Shown here one piece after another: positions 1-10,783 of a DNA stretch of 64,000 bases. Under the pieces are notes generated by a model. That model had not been told where the DNA came from. It searched no databases and was given only the letters and a program-made list of their open reading frames with translations. Within the stretch, counting starts at the first letter, position 1. Every line of letters starts with the position of its first letter. The stretch comes from Maniola hyperantus (taxonomy: Eukaryota > Arthropoda > Insecta > Lepidoptera > Nymphalidae), in the NCBI RefSeq assembly GCF_902806685.2, contig NC_048538.1, positions 16,244,001 to 16,308,000 on the forward strand, given 5' to 3'. Position numbers and translations under genes: made by a program.

Positions 1-2936
1 AGTTCTTGTCCAATACTGATTTCCGCCAGGAACAGCAGCAGCTTCTTGGCCGGGTGCAATATATGTTTCCCTAGGTGAAGACTACGTTTATCCATTAGCG
101 CCTGACATTGACAGATAATGTATAGGGCAGTTTCCACGTACCGACACAGCTGGAAGATGAACACTTTGGGGATGTCCCTGAGCGCGGGGCAGTTCTTGTT
201 GTTGAAGTGCTCCACGATCTCGGAGATGCGGATGAGCATGCCGTCGTGGCAGCGGATGTCGTTGTCGGAGCTGCCCGTCAGCTCGTACCCGTGCGACGAC
301 ACCACGATGAACACGCACTCCGTGTCCACTATCGCTTCCTTCAGGAACTTGATCGTGTCTAGGGTTTCCTAAATAAAAACTTTTTCAATTAATTCTTAAG
401 GACCTCACTATGACCTCACTTGGTGCATGGTACCATAGATTTGGAAAATAATGAAATACAAGATAAAATAATCGAATTATAGTATTATAATTATAATATT
501 ATAGTCTGTACTATGCGGATGCGAATATCTGCTGCGAACATTCGCGAATGCGGATATTCAGTTTTTGTTTAAATTTGGCGCCATTTGTCTATGGCTTGGT
601 GACCTTGGCGGCAGTCCCGTTACCAAATGATAAAGAGAAGACTGATAATGTGATGACGAGGTTAAGTTACTTTGTATTACATTAAGAAACAAGAAATTAA
701 TGGATTTTGTTTTATTAACAATCTATTACATCAAAAAAAAAAATATTCCTAAAACATTCGCAGTAATTTCGCGGAATGCGAATGCAAATAAGCAAAAATA
801 TGCGAATATCCGCGAATGCGAATGCGAATATTTGTTACATTACTAGTACCTCCTGCTCTTTTGTTTGATACAGAGGGTTGAAAGTTGAAAGCTGTTTACA
901 TGTCCTATGCGTTTACTGTATTTTCCCTTCATTCAGCTTCATCTAATCGATTAGAAGCTCTAGGTGGAGGAGGAGGACCAATCTAGCGCTCGAATTAAAC
1001 CAAAATTGGTGGAAGTTATGATATCTCTACATAGTATAAAATAAAGTCGCTTCCTGCTGTCTGTATGTATGTATTACCTACTTACCTATTTTGAATAAAT
1101 CATTTGACTTTGACTGTGTGTATGAACGCGTAGATCTTTTAAACTACGCAACGGATTTTAATGCGGTTTTCACCAATAGATAAAGTGATTCAAGAGGAAG
1201 GTTTATAGGTATAGTTTGATTCTAAAAAATTTAGAGATCCCTAGGGAAATTAAAATAATGTGAATTAAGTCGGAAAATATCCTCTCATTTGAGAGTTTCC
1301 GAGGCGTGTGCTGTAACAATGTATGGTGAAATTAATTCTCTTATAAAGTTCTACAAAAAAGTCTGCGATAGCATACATGTATCTTTTGAGGTTGGCTCAC
1401 AATAATCGATTTTATGATTTTCAAATGTGAAACCACCACATTAGTATCTACATTGCACCCATGCGAAGCCAGGGCGGGTCGCTAGTAAAATGATAAAACT
1501 CACACTCCTCGTGAGGTCCTGGTAAGACAGCACCTTGAAGCCCATCTCGCTGAAGAGGTACTTGAGCATGGAGCAGTCCACGTCCACGCCGTAGCGGTAG
1601 GGCTCCATGTTGTTGGGGAACTCTATATAGCTGAACACTACGAGCACGCCGCGGTTCCGCCCACGCGTGCGGTATAGCTTTATGTCTGTGGACAACACAA
1701 ACATACAAGTGACACCTGCCTTGAATAGTAAAATTTTGGTCACCAAAGTCAATTAATACAAATACACAATTGGATCGTTTGGGTCCGCTATGACCACTTC
1801 CCGATATGTCTACTTCCCGATACGACCACTTCCCGTTACGACCACTTCCCGATCTGACCACTTCCCGATATAAAACAATAATAATAATTTATAGTACAGT
1901 TCATTTCTCTGGAATCCTGACCCCTAAACTAGGAATTCCCGTGTCTTACGGGCAAAATAAAAATTAACACCACCATAACTTATGCTATATGAACATAACA
2001 TACTATACTTATAACAAACTAATCTAAATATAATTTGATTACGACGGCTGCCCCGTTTCATTCGTCAAGCGAAGTATCCGAAAACGTTCGCTTGAGGAAT
2101 GGAACGGGCGATACCGGGCCGGTGAAACGGCCGGCGTTACGAGGATATTTTTTCCTGATGCGGTGGTGGCGTATAGGATTATAGGGAAAATGGACGTAGA
2201 CAGAATCATCACCCAAGTGCTAACGGGGCATGGCGGGTTCTCAGAGTACCTGCACAGGTTTAAGCTCAAGGAGAGTCCTGGCTGTGTCTGCGATGAGACT
2301 GTCGATGAGTCGATTTTACATCTACTCATCGACTGTCCGCAGCACAGCCGAATACGGGAGGACCTACTCCAGCAGATTCAAATGGAACTGTGCAGGGGCT
2401 CTATTCCCGCCATACTCGGGAACACTAAAAGCAGGCAAACATTCCTGTCCTTTTGCTCGAGAGTAGTGAGAATTGTCAACGAAAGGAACAGAGCCAAATA
2501 AAAAGTAAGGCCCAATGTTGTTTAGTATTATTGAATACATAAATTAACATGGACGAAAATTAAATGGCTCTGTTCCTTTCGGTATGAAAATTTTGACGCC
2601 ATACAAAATGTAAAAATATTATAATATAAATAATAAGACAAAAATTGTTAATAAGATCGTACCAAAGACTATAATGTAATAAAATATAATTGTATAATGT
2701 TAAAAACTGTAACCTTGAATCTATAAAATAAAAGACTAAAAATAATAAAAAACCCCTCAAAAATTAGCTTAGCATAGACAGGGAACCCACCCATCGTATT
2801 AAAGAGGATGGATAAAAGAAAGAAATGGTATGAAGAACGAAAGTGCGAGAAGCACAAATGCGAGAACTAGCATGAAAGAATCAAAAATTTAGAGTACACA
2901 AAGTCTCTAATTACGTTAGAGGAACCTAGCCTTATA

Positions 2937-2972
<36 letters not shown>

Positions 2973-5822
2973 AAATATATAAAAGAAAAAGGTGACTGAC
3001 TGAATGACTGACTGATCTATCAACGCACAGCTCTAACCACTGGACGGATCGGGCTGAAATTTGGCATGCAGATAGGTATTATGATGTAGGCATCCGCTAA
3101 GAAAGGGTTTTTGAAAAATCATCTCCTAAAGGGGTGCTAGTTAGTAATAAAATTATCTTGTACCAGACTAGCTTATGCTCGCGACTTCGTCCGCGTGGAC
3201 TACACAAATTTCAAACCCCTATTTCACCCCCTTAGAGGTTGAATTTTCAAAAATCCTTTCTTATCGGATGCCTACGTCATAATAGCTATCTGCATGCAAA
3301 ATTTCAGCCCGATCTGTCCAGTAGTTTGAGCTGTGCGTTGATAGATCAGTCAGTCAGTCAGTCACCATTTCCTTTTATATATTTAGACTTACTTCTATTA
3401 CTATATTATATACAAGACTTCGCAACTTCGTCCGCGTGGATTTACATTTTTCGAAATTCCCCGGGAACTCTGATTTTCTGGGATAAAAAGTAGCCTATGT
3501 GTATAATCTATCTTCATTCCAAATTTCATCCAAATCCGTTCCGTTTTTGCGTGATTGAGTAACATCCAAACATACACACTATCACATCTCTATACATAAA
3601 AATGAATCGCTGAATGTGTTGCTGATCGCAAATCTCGAGAACAGCTGAACCGATTTCGGTAATTCTTTTTCCATAATATTCCCTGAAGTTTGGATGGTTC
3701 TTATGGAGAGAAAAAATTAAAAAAATTCTTGATAAAGAATCGACTGTTAGGCGGTATGAAGTTCGCCGGGGCAGCTCGTTTATAATATTAGTAGGATAAC
3801 ATTACTACACATACCATCTCCATTGTCCTCCATAAACCGTGTGGACTTCACCACGTGGAAGTGTGGTATTCTAGAGGGATCGGGCAGGTCCATACCGGGA
3901 GGCATCACGGGCGGAGGTTCTGCATGCTCTACATCTACAAGCAACAGACACAATGTATCAACACATAGCGGGTATAAGTCCCGCAAATTGTTAATGCGCG
4001 TGGCCACCATTTTAGTGACGTCAGCACTAGACTGAAGTTTCGAGCTGATGGTATATTTTTACTTAAACATACGTCAGATGACGTCATGTCGATGTTAATG
4101 AGACATGGTTCCAGCGCAATAGCAATTTGCGGGACTTATAACTTACCCAAGTTATCACTTTACCCACATATATTTTACCCACTTTTATTCGCTTCTACTC
4201 CAGTTTTGGACTTTTTCTTCTCAGTGCTCAGGCTGACGTAATTGCTTTCGTTTGATTTTTTACCTGTAAGTCAATCAATCTATATATATATAAAAGAGAA
4301 ATACCACTAAATATAGCTAAAGACCCGGAGAGTGACATAGGCTACATTTTATCCTGGAAAATCAAAAATTCCTACAGGTTAAAACATAAATCAACACACG
4401 AAGTCGCAGGTATCAGCTAATAGTAAATAGTTACTTGTGCTAGGCACGGGGTTCCTGGGCTGGCGGATATGCAGCGAACTGTCAGGATCTAGTTCTCGCA
4501 CCAGGTCCCAGTAGCCAGCCTCCGAGAGTGCATCCAGCAAGTGGCCAAAGGCCTCTGGGCCTCGCCGCGTCACATCCATGTACAGCTGGCGTTTCCGGAA
4601 CCTCACCTCCCTGCTTGTATCCTACAAAAATTTTACTAAAGTAACTCACTAAGCAAACGTTGAAAACTCAATTATTACATTCTCCGCGCGAGCCCAATTT
4701 GGAAATTTCATGGACTACTCGATAACATGGATGCCACCCTTAAAAGTACACTAGAACAAATTCTAAATTTAACTTTTGATGAGCACTCCTGGAACCAAGC
4801 AACTTTACCGGTCAAGTACGGTGGCATCGGCGTGAGGAAAATTTCCAGTGTAGCTCTTCCGGCTTTTCTGTCCTCTGTGCATAGTATAAAAGAGCTTAGC
4901 TCTCAAATTCTCAAATCCAATTCATCATTGACCTATGCCACAGAGGCCCTAGAGAGTTGGAAGGTCAGATGTCCCAATGTCGACATCCCGAAGGAACGTA
5001 CTACACAAAAACTTTGGGATTTGCCATTGGTTCAACTGACACATACGAATTTGGTTCAAAATCTTACAAGTGACAGAGATCGTGCCAGGCTTCTAGCATT
5101 ATCCGAAAAGGAATCTGGGTATTGGCTGCATGCCTTGCCATCAAAAAATCTCGGCACACTTTTAGATAACGAAAGTTTTCGTGTGGCTCTAGGTCTCAGA
5201 TTGGGAACACCACTGTGCCATCAGCACAGATGTCCGTGTGGAAAAGAGGTTGATAAATTTGGAATCCACGGACTCTCTTGCCAAAGGAGCTCCGGTAGGC
5301 TGTTTAGGCATGGCTCTCTTAACGATACAATTAAAAGAGCTCTTGCCACCATAAATATTCCTGCGCTCATTGAGCCGGCAGGGATTAGTCGGGATGATGG
5401 CAAGAGACCTGATGGATTGACGCTGGTTCCCTGGGAACGGGGACGGGCGCTAATGTGGGACGCAACTTGCGTTGACACATTGGCCCCGTGTCATATCAGG
5501 AAGACAGCATCAAGACCGGGAGCCGCAGCAGAAACAGCTGAAAACGGCAAGCGGCGCAAGTATGCCTCTCTTATAGAGAGTTACATTTTTGTGCCGTTTG
5601 CCGTGGAGACCCTGGGGCCATGGAGTCTTAGTGCTAAAAATTTTTTACGAGACATTTCACCGCGATTAATAGCCTCAACTGGTGACAGAAGGGCTGGCTC
5701 ATTTTTTGCGCAGCGGATCAGCCTAGCTGTCCAGCGCGGAAATGCAGCCAGTATTCTTGGCACCATTCCACGCGGTCATGATTTATATAGTAATTAGATA
5801 AGGCTAGCTTTAAGTTTTATTG

Positions 5823-5870
<48 letters not shown>

Positions 5871-6305
5871 ATTGAAGAAATTATATTACCCCTAAAATAG
5901 GGGTATTTAATTTCTTCAATTAAGTTACCCAAAGTACAGTCATGCTGAGATTAGTGATAATAATTGGCACCAACTGCTTAACATGCTCTCCGAGGCACAG
6001 AGGAAACGAAAATACCAAATTCAGACCACCAAAGTCAATCACTGATTGATCACCGACTTGGACCAAGGTACTTAGCAATCACAATCAATTATTGATATGT
6101 GGTGCCACAACTAGGTCACACATCTACTAAGTGCAAGTATCAAATCATTTATTTACAATGCTCAAGATCTTACCTTATAAGGCTCTATCATTTGCTCAGA
6201 GAAGACTCCTTTCTCGTACAAAGCCGACACCATGAGGTCCAGGTCAGTTTGCTCCACGAGGGATACAAAGTTACACTGTATGGCCTTCCTGTGCTCTTCC
6301 TGCAT
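1..6305 (-). CDS. Dronc: Initiator caspase with CARD (Dronc/Nedd2-like), 3' end outside window
   Basis: Apoptosis initiator caspase; in insects this family is activated on an Apaf-1-type platform through its CARD and cleaves effector caspases. Predicted coding exons in transcript order: 6305-6174, 4621-4435, 3928-3815, 1685-1504, 368-142 and 70 to beyond base 1. Phases agree at every junction, giving about 304 residues in the window. Exons 1-2 (residues 1-106) form a CARD, starting MQEEHRKAI and containing LVEQTDLD and RRGPEAFGHLLDAL. Exon 3 is a proline-rich linker. Exons 4-5 are the large subunit, with the RG-VLVVFSYIEF strand, the catalytic His in SSHGYE and the catalytic Cys in FQLCR. The small subunit would lie left of the window. 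The ATG at 6305 opens the first CARD helix. Intron 1 carries a long retrotransposon. The Dronc assignment rests on CARD plus caspase; another CARD caspase is less likely. Confidence 0.85.
2040..2520 (+). mobile_element. R1-clade non-LTR retrotransposon, 3' fragment
   Basis: An open frame from 2040 to 2501 encodes the C-terminus of a LINE ORF2. It reads SLEEWNGRYRAGETAGV, then FFPDAVVAYRIIG, the LTGHGGFSEYLHRF block, and a zinc-knuckle-like CVCDETVDESILHLLIDC with C-x-C, H and C. This arrangement is typical of R1-type elements of insects. The copy is strongly 5'-truncated and lies in a caspase intron. A 17-base segment near its stop (2480-2496) is repeated inverted at 2565-2581, forming a snap-back. 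Confidence 0.75.
2970..3140 (+). mobile_element. Helitron-like element, shortened copy
   Basis: Starts TCTAAATATATAAAAG after a long A-run, continues through (TGAC)n and the GGGCTGAAATTTGGCATGCAG core, and stops at GGTGCTAG. It lacks the usual 3' hairpin region but still ends in CTAG before T. Confidence 0.6.
3168..3386 (-). mobile_element. Helitron-like non-autonomous element, full copy
   Basis: On the minus strand the copy runs from TC(TAAATATATAAAAGG) to GCATAAGCTAG. It carries the GTCC-ACG-CGGAC hairpin near its 3' end. These are canonical Helitron termini (5' TC, 3' CTAG). It has no coding capacity. The family resembles the Lep1-type Helitron-like elements of Lepidoptera. Confidence 0.7.
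3397..3785. mobile_element. Two short non-autonomous element fragments
   Basis: Bases 3397-3586 hold a minus-strand fragment of a second Helitron-like family (ACTTCGTCCGCGTGGATTT, then GGGATAAAAAGTAGCCTATG). Bases 3587-3785 hold another family, starting ATACATAAAAATGAATCGCTG and ending CCGGGGCAGCTCGTTTAT. A relative of the latter lies at 8900-9128. Confidence 0.5.
3973..4140 (+). mobile_element. MITE with 18-base terminal inverted repeats and two CRE palindromes
   Basis: The 168-base element begins TATAAGTCCCGCAAATTG and ends with the exact reverse complement. The ends suggest TA target duplication. It contains two perfect TGACGTCA sites, at 4016-4023 and 4079-4086. It lies in the caspase gene 45 bases upstream of exon 3. 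A second copy is at 19247-19413 inside GCN1. Confidence 0.8.
4303..4420 (+). mobile_element. Fragment of the second Helitron-like family
   Basis: Contains AAAGACCCGGAGAGTGACATAGGCTAC and GAAGTCGCAGGTATCAGCTAA in shortened, diverged form. Its right end is about 15 bases from the donor of caspase exon 2. Confidence 0.5.
4675..5868 (+). mobile_element. Non-LTR retrotransposon 3' half with restriction-like endonuclease, poly(A) tail
   Basis: A continuous frame (4682-5797) encodes the last part of a reverse transcriptase (thumb region, with WNQATLPVKYGGIGVRK) followed by a zinc motif (CHQHRCPCGK, then FGIHGLSC). A restriction-like endonuclease core follows: GKRPDGLTLVPWERG, then LMWDATCVDTLA (the PD-(D/E)xK-like PDG and WD-T-D pattern). 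It ends NAASILGTIPRGHD. A TAG stop and a poly(A) run of about 41 bases (5828-5868) follow. It is 5'-truncated within intron 1 of the caspase gene, on the opposite strand. The unbroken frame and long poly(A) point to a young insertion. The clade is not certain. Confidence 0.82.
5873..5924. repeat. Inverted repeat directly after the retrotransposon tail
   Basis: ATTGAAGAAATTATATTACCCCT is followed after five bases by its near-perfect inverse ending TTTCTTCAAT. It would fold into a hairpin of about 22 base pairs immediately 3' of the poly(A) run. Confidence 0.7.
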
Positions 6306-7641
6306 GTTGGAACCTGTGTCATATCTAGTAAGACAGAGGGGAATGGTTAGTTGGGTTCTATAATAACTTTAAACTAAATTATAAGGTGTAAAAAGGATAC
6401 AACAAATCTTCTACACGGAACATTGTAAAAAGGAAAGCACTAGTAGGGTAGGGTTGCTTTAGTAAACCAATATGGTTTAGAGCAAGTAATTATGAAATTG
6501 TTGTACAACTGAACTATCACCAATATCTTCAACATGTTTGTTTGAAACTAGTCTTGATGATTTATAATCATAAATGGCATATTCAAAGTTCAAACCACAA
6601 AACAATTTGCATGTAAAACCTAAATTATATGTATTATCGAAATCAGAATGTGTGAAGAGAAAACCATACCGACCACAAGCACAAAAGATATGGAAATACC
6701 TATTCATTATTTTTTACAATACTTATACTAGTTGTACTTACGCTATTCAATAGTTCTAAAGTATCTTTATAGGCTAGTGATTTAGTTTATGATTTGAAAT
6801 TAGTTTCGATAGGTACCATAACGTAATACATCACTAATTATCCACTGCACTGTACTAATAGTTTCGTTAAAGTTTATTTCGTAAAACCTGTGCCTGTAAA
6901 ACCACCGACCAGATAAAAGCGGTAAAAGTTGTAAAACACTTTGCAAATCAAAAGCAGATTATGGTCTGTGTCAAAGAGAATATAATCACTACGGTCTGTG
7001 TGGTCTGTGATCAAAAGCACTAGGTAGGTACTCAGCATAGATTATCTACTATAAGCTAAAAATAACAGTTGACAGTAATCTACCAAGAGTAGGTACCTAC
7101 CAAGGAACCATATAAGTAAGTTCTAGTAAGTTTCTTTTATTTCTGGTCGGTGGTAAGTTTTACTTAGTTTTTACGGTGTACCTGGTCGGTGCGGTGTACT
7201 ACGTAGTAGTACTTCCAACTTCTTTGTTTTACGGTTTTTAACCATAACTAATCACTGTTTTAACCATAGTTTTTTTCACAGAGTACATTGAACATAGGGG
7301 TCTTATAGGGGTAGTTTTTTTTTACATATTATGAGTTTGACTTTGACGTCTTTAGATAATTTAGAAAAAAAGAACTGTGGAAAGCATAGAGATAGTATAC
7401 ATTCATCTAAGGTGGAAAGTGGTTGGCACAGAGTACGTAGTACTAGTATCCCTATTAATCTGTGCACAGAGTACCAAAGAGTATTATAATATATAGGGAA
7501 CAGAGTAGGTACTTTGTAAATATATTGGGGTTGGAAGTACGGCCTTGTATCTTTTATTTCTGGTCGGTGAGTGCGGCAAAAAAGAAATTTATTTAAAATC
7601 GCGTAATATTCACTGTTTTTCTAAACAATTAAACAATAATC
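6306..7641. promoter_or_regulatory. Divergent intergenic region between caspase and selenoprotein M-like gene
   Basis: About 1.3 kb lies between the two divergent start codons, so it should hold both promoters and 5' untranslated sequence. No TATA box or initiator is convincing by eye. The sequence is AT-rich with several short GTAGGTACCTAC-type palindromes. A phrase containing TTTCTGGTCGGTG occurs near 7140 and again near 7555. No gene is recognised inside. Confidence 0.45.
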
Positions 7642-8081
7642 ATGACTGTACTTCTTCAGTTATGTTTTATAACAGTCTGTGTTGTCGCATGGGTCACTGC
7701 GTTCGAGAAATCCGATATAATTTCGGCTAAAATTGAGGTATGTAGGCACCTTTTCAAAACCTTCGATTTTATAATACTTGCAATGTATTTATGCCAATAA
7801 TAATTAGAATATCTAGCAAGATGTCCTTGTTGTTGCAGACTTGCAGAGGATGTTCACTAAACCGCCTTCCCGAAGTGAAAAGCTTTGTGATGGAAGACGC
7901 CCCTTTTTATAACAAGGTGGAAGTTAAATTCATAAGCGGTGCTCCGCCAGAGCTCATTTTCCTGGGAAACGGTGACAAAGAGCTGGAGCGAGTCGTGCTG
8001 TCCAGTCTTAGTCGCGAAGAGTGTAACGAACTCCTGGCCAATGCAGGTTTCAGTAAAAAAACTAATAAGGAAGAGTTTTAA
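7642..8081 (+). CDS. SELENOM: Selenoprotein M/15-kDa family protein, cysteine form
   Basis: Small ER-lumen redox protein with a thioredoxin-like fold. Two coding exons, 7642-7737 and 7839-8081, join in phase 0 through a 101-base GT-AG intron and give 112 residues. Residues 1-20 are hydrophobic (MTVLLQLCFITVCVVAW, then TAFEKSD) and look like a signal peptide. The mature part begins TCRGCSLNRLPEVKSF and continues FYNKVEVKFISGAPPELIF, ELERVVLSSLSREE, LLANAGF. This is the family core, in which vertebrate SELENOM has C-G-G-Sec followed by LNRLKEVK. Here the Sec position is an ordinary TGT cysteine, so no UGA recoding is needed. It ends NKEEF. A possible ATTAAA poly(A) signal lies at 8349-8354. The gene is head-to-head with the caspase gene. 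Confidence 0.88.
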
Positions 8082-8899
8082 ATGTAAATAAGTGTATCTA
8101 GCAGTTGTTCAAACACCTACTACCTATTTAGCAAGCACTTTATATGTAAAGTGGTTAATGTAAATTAATTTTCATTTTTGCTGAATTTTAAACAGATTAA
8201 CATATTGTTATCTAGCAGTTGTTTAAACACCTACTTATGTATTTATCAAGTACTTACTTTATGTTTTATAAGTGTTAAGTGGTTACATAATGTTATAGTT
8301 TATTTGTGCCAATATTCCATTTTATTAAGCACACACTGACAATGAAATATTAAATCACATTCCAGTAATTAATAAGCATTTTTCTTACTAGTTACTTGTT
8401 CCAGTGGCTGCCTGCAGATGAGTGGGTTCCATTTCCAAGCCTGGCCAAAGAGTAAGGTTTCTGTAAAGTAATTCTCAGTACTGGCCTGGAGTTCAGAAGT
8501 TGGCGGCAATTCACCTGTGTCTCGGAGAGCACAACAAGCCAAGGGTCCTGCCTGTGATTGTGTCAGATTTCCAACCCATCGGGCTACAAGAGAGGGACCC
8601 ATATTTGCACACACACACAACACACCAGTAGATTTTAGTCCACATTGAGCGCAAGTGTTTGTTCACTTCCGATGAACAGATGATCACACTCCGTGTGTAG
8701 AGTCCATTGGAATCCCTCAGCAGATTTATCCTCCATGGACAAAAGTCCCTCTAGTCTAGAACCTTTTTTCAGAAGCTAGTTCTTAAAACCTGCAGGCAGG
8801 CAGTTTTATGTGATGCAGGCTTTAATGCATTTAAATATTTTTTCAAATATTTCGTATGGTGCATATCGCACTAGAGCGACGCTGCACAGCAGCGCGTCA

Positions 8900-9130
8900 T
8901 CTCTATATATAAAAATGAATTGCTGAATGTGTTGCTAAGTGCAAATCTCGAAAACAGCTGAACTGATTTAGCTAATTTTTTTAAAAACAATATTCCTTGG
9001 GATGGTTCTTACAGAGAGAACAATTTAAAAAATTGCCTGAAACAGTCTAAAAACAACACTTTTCTATATTCCCATACAAAAAGATTCGTAATAATACTTA
9101 GAGGTCAAAGCCGGAGCAGCTAGTGGTATA
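8900..9130 (+). mobile_element. Short non-autonomous element
   Basis: Starts CTATATATAAAAATGAATTGCTG and ends GGAGCAGCTAGTGG; related to 3587-3785. It lies downstream of the selenoprotein M-like gene. Between 8082 and 8900 I see only untranslated sequence and a repeat-like minus frame (8369-8623) that I cannot name. Confidence 0.5.
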
Positions 9131-9512
9131 TAGAGATTGTTCACTAAGTTATGGTGAACCCCGTGCCAGCAGTCAGCTTTGTTTGCTTTATTCATTAGAA
9201 CTTAGGGTTTATTATTGTGTGATTTGCAATGGTGCCAACATTCCGTCAGGCTTCAAGTTATAGTGAACAAACAGTCTGTAGAGAATATTTTGAAGGCAGA
9301 ACCGTTGTGTTATTTGTTATGCGGCTACGCTGTATTCATCCAAATATTTGTTATGTGAGTGAACAACAAACATGCTATCCACACTTGATGCAGATGTGCC
9401 AAATATATGTATTATGTGGCATGTTTGTCTTTTGGTTGCACAAACAAAATGGACGTGTTGACTGTGTACCTGATACTTCTGACTTAACCTTCGTTTTATA
9501 TCCTCTGTACAA

Positions 9513-9920
9513 GAATTGGGTATTTTCCTACTTTTGAATTTGATAAATATTGTTACTTTATTATAAACTAGGATAAAAATAATGAGGTACGCTGAAAAAA
9601 TATTAAAATCCAACAAAGATTTACAAAGTTGCAGGCATTTTAATTTTGGAGTGGGAGGGTCTTCTATCCCTTTCTCGAAAACGCAACTTTGTATGAAACC
9701 GCACGAAGCTACTATGGCATTATGGCATTAGTGAGGTGTGACGTCAAAATTCTATATCGCTATCTCTGTCTAACCAGAAATATTGAAATGCTTATAACTT
9801 TTTTGTTACATTTGATCGATTTAATTAGTGTTTTCAGTTTACGCCATTATTTTTATCCAAGTTTATAATAAAGTAATTAAAAAATTGGCGTCAAATACCC
9901 AATCCTTCTTCTTTTTCAGT
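9513..9920. mobile_element. Foldback element with long inverted arms
   Basis: Bases 9554-9584 (TACTTTATTATAAAC, then GGATAAAAATAATG) recur inverted near 9848-9878 with one mismatch. Similarity extends on both sides, including ATTGGGTATTT on the left and AAATACCCAAT on the right, so each arm is about 80-95 bases. No coding capacity. Confidence 0.6.
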
Positions 9921-10305
9921 TCTTCCACTATACATGTTGGTTCTCCCATATTATTTTTTATTTAAATCCAGGCATAATTAACCATTGTTTTCACTTTGTG
10001 GCCACCATTCTTTGGGTCCCAGGTGCAAGGCTGCATCTGATACAGTTCCAGAGATCGCGCTACTGTGTCGCTCGTCCACTCCATTGTCGCACACACAGTC
10101 CAAGCAAGACACGACCGTCGTAAGCGAGCAAACGCGAGTGACTGAGGGAATGAAGTCTGGGCAGTCGACACACATATTCGTCTTGTTCGTGTTTTTTGAA
10201 GTGTGCGTAAAAAACGACAAGAGGACGGATAAGCATATTAATTGTTATAGCGCTTACCCGCTTATGCTTCATGCGGGGAATGAAACAAATATAGAATGGA
10301 CCCCC

Positions 10306-10394
10306 CCACACTTCGTTGTATGCGGTCGGATAGTGCACATAACTAATAACACAACGAAGTGTGGTTCCGCCATGACGCGAAGCGACGCGTCATG
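10306..10394. repeat. Two short inverted repeats
   Basis: CCACACTTCGTTGT at 10306-10319 pairs with ACAACGAAGTGTGG at 10351-10364. Directly after, CATGACGCG at 10371-10379 pairs with CGCGTCATG at 10386-10394. Both lie between the 3' ends of the selenoprotein M-like gene and GCN1; probably remnants of foldback elements. Confidence 0.6.
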
Positions 10395-10419
10395 CAGCGC
10401 CGGTGTAATGAAAGAAAAG

Positions 10420-10675
10420 AAAGAAAGAAAAAAAGTTTATTTTTTAAAGCTGTACCACACATTACCAGTTAGACCTGGGTTAGGTTATCCCGGCGCCTCT
10501 AATACTTGGGTAGTAAAGTCAAAAGACCTCAAGTAGAAGAAGCGCCGGAATAAAGTATGTCATGTGTGGCACAACCCGAAAAAAAGGTCCCTACTCAGCA
10601 TAAATGCCTTGCTCTGTATATTTTTGTACTTGTGCAAGACATATGCACAAGTACAAAAATATACAGCGCAAGGGA
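10420..10675 (-). mobile_element. Non-autonomous retroposon (GAAGCGCCGGAATAA family), minus copy
   Basis: Shares AGAAGCGCCGGAATAA, GTGTGGCACAACCC and the CTTT-rich, AATAAA-bearing tail (GTTTATT on plus) with copies at 21412-21545, 22865-23000, 31045-31300 and 41690-41805. No protein is encoded. In GCN1 transcript sense it lies 110-360 bases past the stop, so it could supply 3' untranslated sequence and a poly(A) signal near 10437-10442. Confidence 0.5.
10614..10666. repeat. Perfect 23-base-pair hairpin downstream of GCN1
   Basis: The left arm 10614-10636 (CTGTATATTTTTGTACTTGT, then GCA) pairs exactly with 10644-10666; the seven-base loop is AGACATA. Imperfect pairing extends outward through CCTTGC. 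It starts about 118 bases past the GCN1 stop in transcript sense. Confidence 0.85.
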
Positions 10676-10783
10676 ATGCAATCCGACCTTTATAGTGAAA
10701 GGATGGCAGAGGAATGAGGAATTGGAATGAAAGAAGCGCAGTATAATATGAATAAAGATATATTGGTGGTAGCGTGGGCGCGC

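Noticed and set aside
9229..9537. 102-codon plus frame
   Set aside because: It overlaps the arm of a foldback element, has no recognisable domain and reads as AT-rich, cysteine-scattered noise.
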